A DNA stretch of 64,000 nucleotides from the NCBI GenBank assembly GCA_022828595.1, contig JAKGHH010000001.1:206479813-206543812 (forward strand). The letters are read 5' to 3'. Below are positions 36,107-48,200 of this stretch, piece after piece. The notes beneath the pieces were generated by a model. The model was not told the origin of the DNA. It searched no databases and was given only the letters and a program-made list of their open reading frames with translations. A program made the translations under genes and the position numbers. Origin of the DNA: Nelumbo lutea. Taxonomy: Eukaryota; Streptophyta; Magnoliopsida; Proteales; Nelumbonaceae. Position 1 is the stretch's first letter. Every line of letters begins with the position of its first letter.

Positions 36107-37782
36107 GAGAAATTATCTAAAACTCACCTTAGCTTTTCATCAGTTCTCTTAAATTCACCAAACTTTTCAAAACCTCAATATGTATAACGGTGTCACCATC
36201 ACTTAGAGCACCATTAGTGTACATTGACAAAAGTTGTCTATGTCATCATAAATATATTTTTTTTATAACAAAACTGCCCCTGAATGGAAAGTCATCTATG
36301 TTAAACATATTTTTATGACTAAAATGTCTTTAAGTGCCCAACTGCATTACATATATAAGGTTAAAATACAAAAATCTGCCCTAAAGTTTCTGACACTCAT
36401 AAAAATTTTCCATATAATTTCACATTAGCAAAAAATTCCCCTGAATTTTTTAAAAATTTAACAAAAACCTCCCTTCTTATTTGGTCCCTCGTTTCCTTTT
36501 GGTGAGCTTCCCTGCAAAGAAAGCTGATTTTAACACCTGAAGTTTCTATTATCTAACTATTTTCCATTATGCTTGTTGGGTTGTTGGTTTACGGAGTATT
36601 TCTTTGTTATTAATGCAGGTGGGATGTGTCGATGCCACAAATAATAAAGGGATCAATCTCTACACTCTTTGATGCCAGTGTTGGAATGGCCATGTTCAGC
36701 TTAGGTGAGTTAAGTCAATGAGTTTAAGTGTGTCTGTACGAATGACCGGCGTTAATAATGGTCCCCTGCATTCAATTATTTTTGGTTTCTCCTACATTTG
36801 AAAATGGCAAAGAGATAATGGCCATCCAACTTGTGATCTTCTCTAGACACAAGAAGATTGACCAGAGAGTTGGCGCATTGCTTGTAGTCCTCCTGGTCCT
36901 ACCCATGATTGTACGATTGGGCAGAGCTGTTTATGGCGCCCCAGCCAAAGATAATTGCATGTGTGAACTCAGTTGCCGCGTTCGCCATGGCCGTGTGGTT
37001 TCTGATTGGCCCAGTAGTAATGGTTGTCTTCCACCTTAAGGATTGTCCATTTCGTATGTGTTTAATACTGTTTATTTATTGAATAAATGTTTGTATTTTA
37101 TTTGTTAGTAAAATAAAAAAATGCAATAATTATAATCTTTTAGGACAAATGGACACCACTAGATGTCACTTCAGCATAACAGTGAATAGACGCCTGGCCA
37201 TTTGTAGAAGTTTCAAAAAATAATTTCTACAAAAGAGAGAAAATGTTTTTGTATATGCATAAGAGCAAGAGAGAGAAAATGCTGAGATGGTGCCTATGTG
37301 ACATTATCAATAAACGTAAGTGGTACCAAACATCACCTTCGTCTTCGCCGCGGTTCTCAATACTACTTAAGTAAAGAGAGCTAAATCTAGGGGAGTTTTT
37401 TGTCGAATTATTTAAAAATCTAGGGGATGTTTTTGTTAAAATGAAACTATAATGGGATTTTTATGATTGCCAGAAACTTCATGAAAGGTTTTTGTATTTT
37501 ACCCTATATATAAAGTTTTTACTCGTTGAAAGATGTTTTTCTCTCGTTGTGCTGCTTGAAAGTATTATGAGAAAGCTGAAAAATGGGTTTTGGATCAAAC
37601 AATATCCGGGGTATTTCTAGAATATTGCAAAATGGGTCAAATATAACAAAGGATAAAATGGTAATCTATTAACACCCGTTAATCTATTTAACATCAAGTG
37701 GGGTTCCCTAAATGTTTTGAAAAGTTACAGTGAAATTAAGAAAAATGCTGAAAATTCATAATAAACTTTAAACAATTTCCCC
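36107..37782. mobile_element. Pack-MULE-like long-TIR element carrying PIN fragments
   Basis: Arms of about 370-395 bp face each other: 36107-36475 and, inverted, 37388-37782. Shared words in both are CTTTTCAAAAC, GTTAAAATACAAAAA (left) with GGTAAAATACAAAAA (right), AAAGTTTCTG and CCCCT. Outer ends are GAGAAATT and, inverted, GGGGAAATT. Flanks TAGAAAATG and TAAAAAATT match 7 of 9, a possible 9-bp TSD. Between the arms lies host gene sequence (PIN exons, 36619-37037) and no transposase. This is the make-up of a Pack-MULE. Exact ends are uncertain. Confidence 0.7.
36619..37037 (+). pseudogene. PIN auxin efflux carrier exon fragments
   Basis: Exon A (36619-36704) reads WDVSMPQIIKGSI, then [13 protein letters not shown], with a TTAATGCAG acceptor and GTGAGT donor. 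Exon B (from 36925, acceptor GGGCAG) reads LFMAPQPKIIACVNSVAAF, then AMAVWFLIGPVVM. In PIN proteins these are consecutive ([35 protein letters not shown].GP) and lie in the C-terminal membrane half. Homology ends soon after GPVVM; the frame then runs to a stop at about 37070. Both exons keep their splice sites and an intron of 220 bp, so the copy came from genomic DNA and not from mRNA. It is a fragment, not a working carrier. Confidence 0.88.
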
Positions 37783-38647
37783 TAAAAAATTAGAGGCGAG
37801 GTTGTCAAAGAATTGAAAGGAGGTTAACTAGTAAACCAATCCAACGTTCTGAATAGACAATGCTTTTTTGCTTTTAAGAGGTCGATGAATTTTTTAGAGC
37901 AAACGAACACACCTTAGTCATGTAGACCCTTTGCATTGGCCAAACCTTATCTTTCTTGCTGGACCCTGAGACCTATATTTCTACCATTTACCAAACACTT
38001 AACAGGCTAATATTTTTCTTGAAATTAAACAAAAAGCCTACAAACAAGGCTCTAGTCCTCTTCCACTTTCGTTGTATACTAGGGAGAACCTTTATTTGTC
38101 CATTAATGAGAGAATTTGCCTCGTCTATGATACCAGCTTCTGACTTTTGGGTCATCCTTGGTCAGATTATCATCTTAATTATGCATTAATTAATTTTTGG
38201 ACTCTATATGGTGCAATAGAAAATATTGGGCCATCCAGATATTTCGTTCACTCTCTTTTTGCTGATCATTTCTTCACAACTTTCCCTTAAAGCTGTTTCT
38301 CTACTATTTTCTATCAAACCTCAAAATATTGGGCCATCCAGAATGCAATGGTGCAAGTGTCTTCAAGTAGTCTATTATTATTTTAAGATCCTTTAATATA
38401 TAAGATCTATTTTTTTTTTTAAATTTTGGTTCTATTTGATAAATCCTTTTAGGAAGATCTATTAATAGAGACATACTAACTTTTTGAGGTCTTGTCTTTA
38501 AGAATCAAAACTATTTGATAAGCATCCTGGTCTACTGTGATCTACTCGCTATTAAATGAAAGATTTTAGGTGTGGAAAGATGGGAAATTTCATTTTGAAA
38601 CTTATTGACTTTTGACTGTTTGGGGCTTCTGCTGCGGCCTTTTTGGG
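37783..38647. other. no recognised gene
   Basis: A 77-aa frame at 37956-38189 matches nothing known. The sentence TATTGGGCCATCCAGA appears twice (38226 and 38330). Confidence 0.25.
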
Positions 38648-39503
38648 ATGCAAGGCTTTAAAGGCTAAAGGCGTAGTGGCTCAAAAAGATGATAAGCCTC
38701 AAAAATTAAGAAAAAAAGTAATTAAAATTTATAAATGATAAAAATAACATGTAATATACCAAGTTAATTAGAATGAGGGAAGGTACAAATATCCACAAAA
38801 TAGAATTTTGTAAGCAATAAATTTAACTTTTAAGAATTAAATAAAATAAGACCTAATCATTTAACAATTATAAACATTATACATTTTATGTTTCAAAATG
38901 CAATTTACAAAATTATTCATATATGAAGAATCATATTTATGGTCAGCTAACAGTTGCGAAGAAAAGAAACAATGTAGTTGATTTGATCTATGCAAAAAAA
39001 AAAATCAATAAAAAGAAAATAAATCCATTAGGAAAAAAATAAGAAAAACAACAAACTTGGGATGTTAAATTAGAATATTAAGAAAAAATGTCCAGTTGAT
39101 TTATCAAAAAGAAACTAATAATTTGATTGGCCCTTTTTTTGCGTTAAACTCTCTTAGACTGAAGTACTAAGAGAAACTAATAAAACTTGATTTGCCCTAT
39201 TGGTTTTTCATTTTTACTCTTTTTTATATAATCCATAATTATTAAAGTGCTTTTTTCTATATATTTCGAACTACAAAAAAACATAAAAATATGTATTTTT
39301 TGCATGAAATCACTAAATAATGTTGATATTTGAGGCTTACACCTTTTAATGCTTCACCTTGAGGCTTGAGGCTTATGCCTCATTTTGACAAAGGCTTAAG
39401 CCTCAAACCAAAATTGTGAGGCTTAAGCCTTGAGGCAAAATCTGAGTGCCTTGCCTCAAGGTGTAGGCCTCACACCTCAAGGCTTAAGCCTTTTAAAACA
39501 ATG
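38648..39503. mobile_element. GGCTTAAGCC-type MITE
   Basis: AAGGCTTTAAAGGCTAAAGG at the left and CAAGGCTTAAGCCTTTTAAA at the right are inverted-repeat-like. The right third (39330-39500) is a thicket of GAGGCTTAAGCCTC words. Ends are approximate and no TSD is confirmed. Confidence 0.45.
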
Positions 39504-40325
39504 TTAGGATGTGGGTCTTTTTTACTTCTCATCTTTCATTGCTAAATGGAAAAAGACTGTTTTCTAGTCTAGCAGTCTTTAAAAAGCCCAAAAGATCTTC
39601 CAAAAATGAATCGTCAAATAAGTTACTATTCCTTCATTGCTTCAAATTTAGAATTTCACTTTTTAGGGTTGGACTTGAATTGGCCAGCCAGAATCCTTTT
39701 CCAAATGAACTATTTGCTTATCAATTTGCCTGATTCAATATTGATTGGCCAACAACTTGTTTTCTTTCTTCCTTGTGAATGTGTGGTAGGTAATTTGGTT
39801 TCGTCTTTCTTTCTATTTCTGCGCCGGGAAGGTGGGCAAGTATCATGGCTCTGATAACAAGATAATCATCCAGTCCAAACGTAATTTTAAACTTGACTAC
39901 TCAACCCAAAATGGAGCTGAATTGATTCATTTATTTGAATTCCAAAGTGTTAGAGTAGAGGGCTTTATATTTGCTTGTCTAGATCAGATGGGTGAGTGAT
40001 GTTAATTGTCCCCATTTATTCAATGTCCGGATCAAATGGGTAATGGGTCAACACTACTTGTTTTTTGTGGATTGGCTTTATTTGTGAGAGAGATATCTTT
40101 GTAAAGAATGTACATTGATGGAGACCCCTATTGTCCATAAAACTACAAAATTAAATAAGAAAATAACATCACAGCTAACTGATTCACTCATGTAAAGGAG
40201 AATACTGTAGCAGATGGCTTTCACTTGCACCGAAAACGTCTATCAAATTGAGGCCCAAAGGTCTCATCAATAAAAAATGACGATTCTATAGAACATCTAT
40301 TAATGGTCCCACATTCACATGGTAC
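39504..40325. other. no recognised gene
   Basis: Overlapping frames at 39509-39854 show no domain. Spacer. Confidence 0.25.
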
Positions 40326-41040
40326 TGTTGGATTTTAATCTCATAAGAGATTAAATCCAATGGGTTTGATTGGTCAATTATATGAGAAATTGTACTTGCA
40401 CACTTGATTGAAAAATCTGTTTTTCTCTTACAAAACCCAGTTTTGAACTTGTCCCACATTGGATAATTATAAGGATTGTTTTCAGTATTTCAATAGGAGT
40501 TGATTTACACTCCTTAGAATTAGTAGAGGAGAGTATGGGGATTCGATACCGCGCAACGTGCGCGCACGCGTGTGTGTGGCGCAATGAGGCGTTTTAGAGG
40601 CGCACTTTGCTCTCACCCACGTGGCTCACGATGAGCGGCTCTGGTTTTGGTGCGTTGATCACCGTTGATGAGATCAACGGTCACGATTCGATCGGGTGTG
40701 ATCAAGAGGCACAATTCAAAACAACTTTTTAAACAGTCACAATGTTTGAAATTGTGACTGTTCAAGGTGCCTTCTCTAAACCAGCACCCACCTTTTCCTC
40801 ATACATCTTCACAAATTATTTAAGGAGCATGAATCAGACTCCAAAACACACAATTTTGAAATTCACTGTCTCTCTCTCCCAGTCCAGTTTGCTACAGTCT
40901 CACAGAAGGTTTCTTTGGAGACTCTTCAACTTTGCTGGTTGCAGATTCTCGCCCAAGGCTCTGTTGTATCATGGGAACGAATTTTCCTGTAACCTAACAG
41001 AAAACTCAGTAAAACTGAGTGGGGACAAATAACGTTCTAA
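40326..41040. repeat. LTR-like block
   Basis: It begins TGTTGGATTTTAATC, includes an inverted repeat TTGGATTTTAATCTCATAAG / AGAGATTAAATCCAA, and later GTCCCACATTGGATAAT and TCGCCCAAGGCTCTGTTGTA, words typical of plant copia LTRs. No partner LTR or TSD is found, so a solo or decayed LTR is only likely. The CG-rich island near 40550-40580 is odd for the area. Confidence 0.35.
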
Positions 41041-41187
41041 AGACAGTGTCTTCAGACACGCCTCAGAGCTTCTCCTCCAAAGTTATAGTGACCCCATCTT
41101 CCCCAACAAGTACTATACAACATCTATCGGTGTGTGTTGGAAACCATGCATTAATCGGTCACCCGCTGGCCCTTCCATCTTTCTACC

Positions 41188-41196
41188 TATATATAA
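41188..41196 (+). promoter_or_regulatory. TATA box before the ORF at 41264
   Basis: TATATATAA lies 68 bp before the ATG at 41264, at the right distance for a start site near 41220-41225 and a short leader. Confidence 0.45.
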
Positions 41197-41263
41197 GGCC
41201 TGAGTAATAGCTCTTTCAAGCTACGGATATCTCAATATAATTAACCACAACCTACTCATTGCC

Positions 41264-41668
41264 ATGGCGACCGGAACTGTTAGTTCCACCAAATTCCGGC
41301 AATATTCCGTCACATTTTCAAAGTCGGCAAGTACTTCCTCCAGTGGTGATATTGTCACCCGGCCCCTATTTCCTCATTCCCAAGAGTGCAGACGTCGAAG
41401 CGGAGGTACAAGGTGCAAAAAATCACGGAGAGGCTGGCCACGAGAGAGTCAAGACAGCAACCTGAGGACTTCGAGTTCTTGCCGAATCAGCTTTAGGGAC
41501 CTGGCAGCTTCTCCTCTGTATTACATCTTAAGGAAGACTAAGGCATTGTACAACTGGTTCTGGGGCGATGTTATGGACGAAGGAACCATGCAGGATGAAG
41601 TAATGCTGGTAGAGCCATATTTCTCTATCCCAGTTATTCCTACGACAACAGTTCCATCTAACATTTGA
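41264..41668 (+). CDS. hypothetical small protein, 134 aa
   Basis: I do not recognise this protein. The start is plausible: TATA box, short leader, and ATG in GCCATGGCG. The N-terminus is Ser/Thr-rich (YSVTFSKSASTSSSG), the middle is basic (CRRRSGGTRCKKSRRG), and the C-terminal part is aromatic and then acidic (YYILRKTKALYNWFWGDVMD). This order, a Ser-rich head and a basic Gly middle, resembles short uncharacterised plant proteins, but I cannot confirm a family. No signal peptide or membrane helix is obvious. It stands alone between an LTR-like block and a MITE. It could be a real small gene, a gene relic, or chance. Confidence 0.45.
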   Translation: MATGTVSSTKFRQYSVTFSKSASTSSSGDIVTRPLFPHSQECRRRSGGTRCKKSRRGWPRESQDSNLRTSSSCRISFRDLAASPLYYILRKTKALYNWFWGDVMDEGTMQDEVMLVEPYFSIPVIPTTTVPSNI

Positions 41669-41767
41669 TTTCATAATGTAAGGAAGAGGACGGAAAAGAC
41701 TAGTGAAATCCCTCATATAGTTGTTAGTTCATACCATCTCTCTCTCTGAAACATTATTGTCATGTTA

Positions 41768-41799
<32 letters not shown>

Positions 41800-41963
41800 A
41801 TACTATAAGTTAGACTGTTAGGGAGTTGGCATTGCAAATAATTTATTGGACTAATCTACATTATTATGAGAGAGATTTTAGTTTTAATAGTCAGTAATTA
41901 ATGAACATACTAGCTCTCTGTTTGATCTACATCAACATTTGCGACAGTTCGACTTCAGACGAT
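41669..41963. other. spacer with poly-T tract
   Basis: Contains a T run at about 41768-41799 and nothing coding. Confidence 0.4.
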
Positions 41964-41966
41964 TAA

Positions 41967-42413
41967 GTATATGTTTGGCATTGATGCTGCAAATGTAGAG
42001 AAAACGGTGCTGCTGATATGTGGGTTGGAAGCACTATTTTCTCAAAAAGCGATGCCCTTTTTTTGTTTGGAATCATTGCTGCCAATTAGAACGTTTCCTG
42101 GAGGAACAACAACTTTTTCTGTTTGGTACCAATGCTCCATGAAACATTTTCTGCACTTCTATCCATTATCCAATGCCACATCACTACCACATCACCGTCA
42201 TGTTGGCAACAATGAGTTGTAGCTTTAGGAAATGCCAAATTTGGCATTGCTCCAAGCCATGCCTTCCTAATTTCCAAGGCATGGCTTGGAGCACCGTTTT
42301 CGATGGAAAAACGGTTCCAAATAGATGGTTGTTTCTTGGAGCACTGTTTTTTCCTATGTGGCGCTGATGTGGCACCATTTTCTGGATCAACGACAACAGT
42401 TCCAAACAGACGC
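41967..42413. mobile_element. Tourist-like MITE with hairpin apex
   Basis: TAA flanks both sides (41964-41966, 42414-42416). Ends GTATATGTTTGGCATTG and, inverted, GCGTCTGTTTGGAACTG match. At the centre GCTCCAAGCCATGCCTT (42249-42265) and AAGGCATGGCTTGGAGC (42276-42292) form a perfect 17-bp hairpin with a 10-nt loop. Confidence 0.75.
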
Positions 42414-42416
42414 TAA

Positions 42417-42849
42417 AAGATAAGCATAGACTCAATAATTCCTTTGGTAACTCATTTGAGAATTGAGATAAATTGTGCAATCGGTAAGTATGTAGAAAGC
42501 ATGTCTACTCGGAGTGGAGTAAGAATCATTAATTAATTAGCTTGTAAAAAGCAAAGCTGACACCTTTATTTTCGGGTGCCCTTTGGGCAGTAACTTAGGG
42601 ACCCAATCTAATAGGCACTTCTAATACATCTCTAAATTCATATAGAGATGTGTGGCTGCAATTCACGGTGGGTAGAATGTGGGTAGGAAAAGTGAATTGG
42701 AAATCCCATTTGCTTTTAATGAGCACTTGTGGTGAAGCTTTAAGCTATGTGTGGTAAAAAAATTAGAAAGCCAAAAATAGGGTTACATAATAAGGTGAAA
42801 GATCAACTTTGTGGTGAAGTTTTTCTGGAAACAACTCAATCAATGCAGT
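42417..42849. other. no recognised gene
   Basis: Spacer between two MITEs. Confidence 0.3.
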
Positions 42850-42852
42850 TTA

Positions 42853-43740
42853 GGTCATGTTTGGTTCATTGCTCTAGGCCTTATTCTTTTAATTCTTGCT
42901 CATTCTATGCAATAATGAATAACATTAAAGTGTTTGGTTATAAAATTTTTGCCATGGGCCACATTATGAAAAATCAGTCTCATAATACAAAAATTGAATA
43001 GCTTGCAGTATGAAAAATAATCATTCCCCATCTTGATCATTTTCATTTTTTAAGGAAACTATGCCTACAAAACTGCTGCTATAGATGTAGATGTTTACTA
43101 TTGTGAAAGAAATTTTACAAAAATACTTTTATGAACACACTTTTATAAAAGTACTTTTACATGAAAGCACTTTTATAAAAGTACTTTCGTAAAAGTATTT
43201 TTGTAAAATTGCTTTCACAAAAATAAACATCTACATCTATAGCAATAGTTTTATAAAGTAAATTTATGAAATCACTTTTATAAAAGTACTTTTATACGAA
43301 ATCACTTCTATAAAAGTAAATTTATGAAAAGTACTTTTACATTAAAAAACTTTTATGAAAGCACTTTAAAGTGCTTTCATGAAAGTAAAAGCACTTTTAT
43401 AAGAGTACTTTTACGAAATAAAAGCACTTTTATAGAAGTACTTATTAGGAAATGACTTTTACAGAAGTACTTTTATAAATCACTTTTACGAAAATACTTT
43501 TACAAAAACATCTATGCCAACTAATAAATATTGACTGCTGGCCATCCATTGATAAACATCTATGCCAACAGTTTTGGAGACCTAGATTAGTGGTTTATGA
43601 ATACTGGCACATTTTTTTTTTTAAAAGTGCTTGGTTTATAGTAATATTCTCATTCTATCTATTTTTTACCCATTCTTGTCCATTTTAGAATTTCATCTTG
43701 GATAAGAATGAAAAAGATGAGAATTGAATCAAACATGCCC
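42853..43740. mobile_element. Tourist-like MITE, 888 bp, with expanded core
   Basis: TTA flanks both sides (42850-42852, 43741-43743). Ends GGTCATGTTTGGTTCATTGC and, inverted, GGGCATGTTTGATTCAATTC match well. The middle is the palindrome array at 43070-43505. Confidence 0.8.
43070..43505. repeat. array of AAAAGTACTTTTA-like palindromes
   Basis: Words such as ATAAAAGTACTTTTA and GAAAGCACTTTTAT recur about every 20 bp. An inverted pair, GCTATAGATGTAGATGTTTA (about 43078) and AAACATCTACATCTATAGC (about 43226), bounds the left part. Confidence 0.75.
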
Positions 43741-44223
43741 TTAGTCAACACAGAATCACTCCCAAACGGGCCTAATTACATTAATTACATCAAATCGCAC
43801 AAAGTAGTGGGCTGAAGAATAATGAGTTGGGTAATTATTTCCTCTCCTTTTTTCAAAATCTTTCATATTAATATTGTAATAAAATCTTGTGCTTAAGGTC
43901 GGTAGTTTCTTGTTTGAAAGAGCTGGATTTAAGAGAACATCTGATTATAGCTCAAGTGGATGAAGAGAATAACTTATTGCTTTGTCTTTCCGAAAAGAGA
44001 AAATATATCAAAATCAAGGGGAAAGTAACAAGGAACAATATGCATTTTAGGGAGAGAAGATAATAGTTAATTACTTCCAGAGAGACCAAGGTGATGTTTG
44101 TCATCTATGATGATTTTTCAAAAGTCGATGCCATGTAGGATCCACATTAGAAGTTAAAGAGCTAGTGATTTTTTATTTGTTTGGTTGGCAGATTGTTTCA
44201 ATTTCTAGGAAATCAATCCCTAA

Positions 44224-44321
44224 GGGTATGTTTGGTTTGAAGGAAAAGGTAGGAAAATCTATACAAGGTTTGTAAAGGTTTCCCTACCTTTCCCTACCTT
44301 TTACCTTCAAACCACACAGCC
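44224..44321. mobile_element. 98-bp Tourist-like mini-MITE
   Basis: TAA flanks both sides (44221-44223, 44322-44324). Ends GGGTATGTTTGGTTTGAAGG and CCTTCAAACCACACAGCC are inverted repeats. Further inside GGTAGG faces CCTACC, so the whole unit folds into one hairpin. Confidence 0.75.
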
Positions 44322-45239
44322 TAAAATTGGACCTCAGGAGGGATCACCGCTTTTGGTGATTTCTCGATTTTCTTCTGATTCCAATTTTTAGGATGATGTA
44401 ACATCCTACATGGCAAGGGAAAGAAATGATTTGGTGCTTCTCGGATTCACAAGCTGAAAACAAAACCCCTAATTCACAAATTCACAACCAGTCGAAGGTT
44501 GGAGAGTGGAGACGCTGCTACTCAAGTATTTCTTGCAAACCTGCAAAAACACATCCACCGGTGCAAATAAATGCCAACATCTAGTTACAATGACCTTTCA
44601 CTTGTAGGTGTTTTTTTTGGGATTCTAGCCGATTAGGGGAACTTTTGGTTTCTAATATCAACTAAAGTAATACTTTTTGAAGATTTACAACCTTAAGGTA
44701 ACTTTTTTTCGAAAATATCAATTAGGGGCACTAACATACGAGGTCTCTCTACAGTATAGTATACAAATTGTATCCATACCTATTAGGAAAAAATTGCCCT
44801 TCTCATTCAAAACACTCTATCCTCTCTCTTCCTCTCAGTCTTCCTTTCCTTCGATCTATTCTAAAGAAAAACGATGACCTTGGTCACCATTGAAATCTCT
44901 CTCTCTCTCTCTCTACCCATGCTCAAGTATCCCATATCTTCTCTCTTCTATAATCGCTCAAACCTCCCTGCATCTCTCGTTCTCTTGAGTATCCCATCTC
45001 CCCCTCTCTCTACTTGATTCTAATGATTGGTTTCTCATTCCTCGTTTCTCCATTGTAGTCAACCAAGTCTAAAGCCCTAACTAAAGACAACACTCTTTTT
45101 CATTGATAAAGGCAAGTATAGAATATGTGAATACATAATAGAGTAGAGAAGAATAAGACTCTATTGGGTGTTATTTCTAATTGTAGGAGAAGAATGAGAC
45201 TCTATTCTATATTGCAAACTGGGATTGCTCCATAGAATA

Positions 45240-48200
45240 TTTGCTTTTATCAATGAAAAAGAGTGTTGTCTAACTTGGCCTCATGTGGGTCTCGTAAATT
45301 TTCATGGTTTTCAGAAATCGAGAAATGTTCTCTGCCCTAACCATAAGATCTAAGGGACAAGTGAAACTTTCTCTCCACTCATTTCAGTTAATAACACATA
45401 TGATGCATACCTTAACACTAGTGGTCAAGGAGACAATTTTTTTTCTAATTTGGCCACATTTGGGTTTAGTAACTTTTCTTGGGTTTCAAAAGCCAAGAAA
45501 GGTTCTGAACACTAAATCCTAAGATGTAGGGGCCAACTGAGAGTTTCTTTCTTTGTGCTTGGGTTACTAATATGGTTGATGTAAAATTCGACACTGGTGG
45601 CTATATTGATGAAAAATTAGTCTAATTTGGCTACATATGGGTTCTATAAATTTTTTGGGTTTTCAGAAACCGAGAAAGGTTCTCAGCCCTAACCATAAGA
45701 TCTAGGGGACAAATGACAATTTCTCTCTACTCATTTGGGTTAATAATCCATATGATGTATACCTTGACATTAATGGCCAAGGTGACAATTTTTTTTTTAA
45801 CATGGGCACATTTGGGTTGAGTAACTTTTCTTGGTTTTCCAAAACCAAAGAAATGTTCTGAGCCCTAAATCCTAAGATGTAGGGCCAAGTGAGAGTTTCT
45901 TTATTTGTGCTTGGTTTACTAATCGGGTGATGTAATTTTCAAACCGGTGGCCAGATTGATGAAAAATTAGTCTTATTTGGCATCATATGTATTCCATAAA
46001 TTTTTCTAGGTTTTCAGAAACTGAGAAAGGTTCTCAGCCCTAACCATAAGATTTAATGGCAAGTGACAATTTTCCTCTACTCATTTGGGTTAATAATCCA
46101 TATGATGCCATATCTTGACACTAATGCCAAGGAGACAATTTTTTTTTTAATTTTCCCACATGCTGGTTTAGTAACTTCTCTTGATTTCAAAAACCAAGAA
46201 AGGTTCTGAACCCTAAACCCTAAGATGTAGGGGCCAAGTGAGAGTTTCTTTCTTTGTGCTTGGGTCACTAATACGGTCATGTAAACTTCAACACTGGTAA
46301 CCAGATTGATGAAAAATTAGTACAATTTGGCCTTATATGGGTCCCAAAAATTTTCTTGGTTTTCAGAAACCAAGAAAGGTTTTATACACTAAATCCTAGA
46401 TGTAGGGGTTAAGTGAGAGTTTCGTTCTTTGTGCTTCGGTTACTAATCCGGGTGATGTAAACTTTAACATCGGTGGCCATATTAATGAAAAATTAATCTA
46501 ACTTGGCCTCATATGGGTTCCGTAAATATTCTTGGTTTTCAGAAATCGTGAAAGGTTCTCAGCACTAACCATAAGATTTAAGGCACAAGTGACAATTTCT
46601 CTCTACTCATTTGGATTAATAATACATATGATGCATACCTTGACACTAATGTTCAGGGAGACAATTCCTTTTTTCTAATTTGGCCACATTTGGGTTCAGT
46701 AAGATTTCTTTGTTTTCAAAACCAAGAAATGTTTTGAGCCCCAAATCCTAAAGATGTAGGGGCAAAGTGAGAGCTTTTTTCTTTGTGCTTGGGTTACTAA
46801 TACAGTTGATGTAAATTTTGACCCCGGTAGATAGAATGATGAAAAATTAGTCTAATTTGGCCTTATATGTGTTCCATAAATTTTCTTGGTTTTTAGAAAC
46901 CAAGAAAGGTTTTCAACCCTAACCATAAGATCTTGGGGACAAGTAACATTTTTTCTCTACTCATTTGGGTTAATNNNNNNNNNNNNNNNNNNNNNNNNNN
47001 NNNNNNNNNNNNNNNNNNNNNNNNNNNNNNNNNNNNNNNNNNNNNNNNNNNNNNNNNNNNNNNNNNNNNNNNNNTCTTTACCATGCTCAAGTATCCCATC
47101 TCTTCTCTCCTCTATAATTGCTCAAACCTCCCTGCATCTCTCGTTCTCTTGAGTATCCCATCTCCCCCTCTCTCTACTTGATTCTAAATGATTGGTTTTT
47201 GTCATTCCTTGTTTCTCCATTGTAGTCAACCAGGTCTAAAGCCCTAACTAAAGACAATACTCTTTTTCATTGATAAAGGTATAGAATATGTGGATACAGA
47301 ATAGAGTAGAGAAGAATAAGACTCTATTGGGTGTTATTTCTAATTGTAGGAGAAGAATGAGACTCTATTCTATATTGCAAATTGGGATTGCTCCATAGAA
47401 TATTTACTTTTATCAATGAAAAAGAGTATTGTCTAACTTGGCCTCATACGGGTCTCGTAAATTTTTATGGTTTTCAGAAATCGAGAAAGGTTCTTTGCCC
47501 TAACCATAAGATCTAAGGGACAAGTGAAACTTTCTCTCCACTCATTTCAGTTAATAACACATATGAATGCATACCTTGACACTAGTGGCTAAGGAAACAA
47601 TTTTTTTTTCTAATTTTGGCCACATTTTGGGTTTAATAACTTTTCTTGGGTTTCAAAAGCCAAGAAAGGTTCTGAACCCTAAATCCTAAGATGTAGGGGT
47701 CAAGTGAGAGTTTTCTTTCTTTGTGCTTGGGTTACTAATCCGGGTCATTTTAAACTTTGATAACAGTGGCCAAATTAATGAAAAATTTAGTCTAATTTAG
47801 CCTAATATGGGTTCCATAAATTTTCTTTGTTTTTAGAAACCGAGAAAGGTTCTCAGCCCTAACCATAAGATCTAGGGGACAAATGACAATTTCTCTCTCC
47901 TCATTTGGGTTAGTAAGTCCATATGATGCATACTTTGACACTAATGGCCAAGGTGACAATTTTTTTTTTTTAACATGGGCACATTTGGGTTGAGTAACTT
48001 TTCTTGGTTTTCCAAAACCAAAAAAGGTTCTGAGCCCTAAATCCTAAGATGTAGGGGCCAAGAGAGTTTCTTTCTTTGTGCTTGGGTTACTAATCGGGTG
48101 ATGTAATTTTCAAACCGGTGGCCAGATTGATGAAAAATTAGTCTTATTTGGCCTCATATGGGTTCCGTAAATTTTCTAGGTTTTCAGAAACTGAGAAAGG

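Noticed and set aside
40742..41032. 96-aa frame on the + strand
   Set aside because: Falls inside the LTR-like block and matches LTR-type text; not a gene.
46886..47181. Frames running through the N gap
   Set aside because: They contain unknown residues from the 100 N and are artefacts.
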